A stretch of DNA of 29,642 nt from IMG/VR virus record IMGVR_UViG_3300007640_009548, positions 1 through 29,642 of that record, one strand, 5' to 3'. Of this stretch, positions 29,611 to 29,642 are shown piece after piece. This DNA is from a virus. Numbering within the stretch: position 1 is the first letter of the stretch; each line of letters begins with the position of its first letter. Below the pieces are notes generated by a model, which saw only the letters and a program-made list of their open reading frames with translations, did not search any database and was not told the DNA's origin. Both the position numbers and the translations under genes were made by a program.

Positions 29611-29642
29611 ATGAGCAAATACAATTTAATAGACATTTACGA
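29611..29642 (+). CDS. start of a gene cut by the window end
   Basis: An ATG three bases after the previous stop opens MSKYNLIDIY and runs to the edge of the window without a stop. Ten residues are too few to identify it; similar openings occur in small phage proteins. Confidence 0.4.
   Translation, partial: MSKYNLIDIY

Overview
This window is a 29.6 kb piece of a T4-like tailed-phage (myovirus) genome. All genes lie on the + strand, are tightly packed and are very AT-rich. The diagnosis rests on T4-type replication genes in order: family B DNA polymerase (gp43), sliding clamp (gp45), clamp-loader ATPase (gp44) and clamp-loader small subunit (gp62). Two features point to a Bacteroidota (flavobacteria-like) host, as an inference. 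Start codons almost never carry a Shine-Dalgarno sequence, and several intergenic gaps hold TTG-N19/20-TAnnTT pairs resembling the Bacteroidota housekeeping promoter. The mix of chaperonin, 2OG-oxygenase-like and sugar genes resembles marine T4-like phages.

Layout. (1) 1-3622, replication block: the end of a polymerase N-terminal part, an 88-aa ORF, the polymerase C-terminal part carrying motif C, a radical SAM/SPASM enzyme, the sliding clamp and a DUF6445-type 2OG-Fe(II) oxygenase-like protein. (2) 3728-6419, chaperone block: Hsp20, an unknown protein, GroES and GroEL. (3) 6436-9912: an unknown protein, gp44, an 81-aa protein, gp62, an unknown protein, a DUF1599 protein and a Cas4/AddB-like PD-(D/E)XK nuclease. 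(4) 9958-25204: a ribbon-helix-helix protein, then about 15 kb of surface-sugar genes. These include two GT-B and several GT-A type glycosyltransferases, a cupin, an SDR, a NeuA-like cytidylyltransferase, a SIS-HAD fusion, three NAD-sugar epimerase/dehydratases, a left-handed beta-helix acetyltransferase, a short UDP-sugar dehydrogenase and a TagD/RfaE-like nucleotidyltransferase. (5) 25264-29642: small accessory genes with zinc-finger, HNH and SWIM motifs, a membrane-anchored lysozyme-like protein, several tiny basic proteins and a membrane protein with a calcium-loop motif.

How it works together. Blocks 1 and 3 supply the phage replisome. Block 2 probably helps fold phage proteins. Block 4 could make and transfer activated sugars onto a virion protein, a host surface glycan or DNA; the sequence does not decide which. 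Eleven ATGA stop/start overlaps imply translational coupling within long operons.

The most striking points are the gene 43 split just before catalytic motif C with an unrelated 88-aa ORF filling the gap, the radical SAM enzyme and oxygenase-like protein flanking the clamp gene, the full Hsp20/GroES/GroEL set, the SIS-HAD fusion, and the recurring promoter-like elements.
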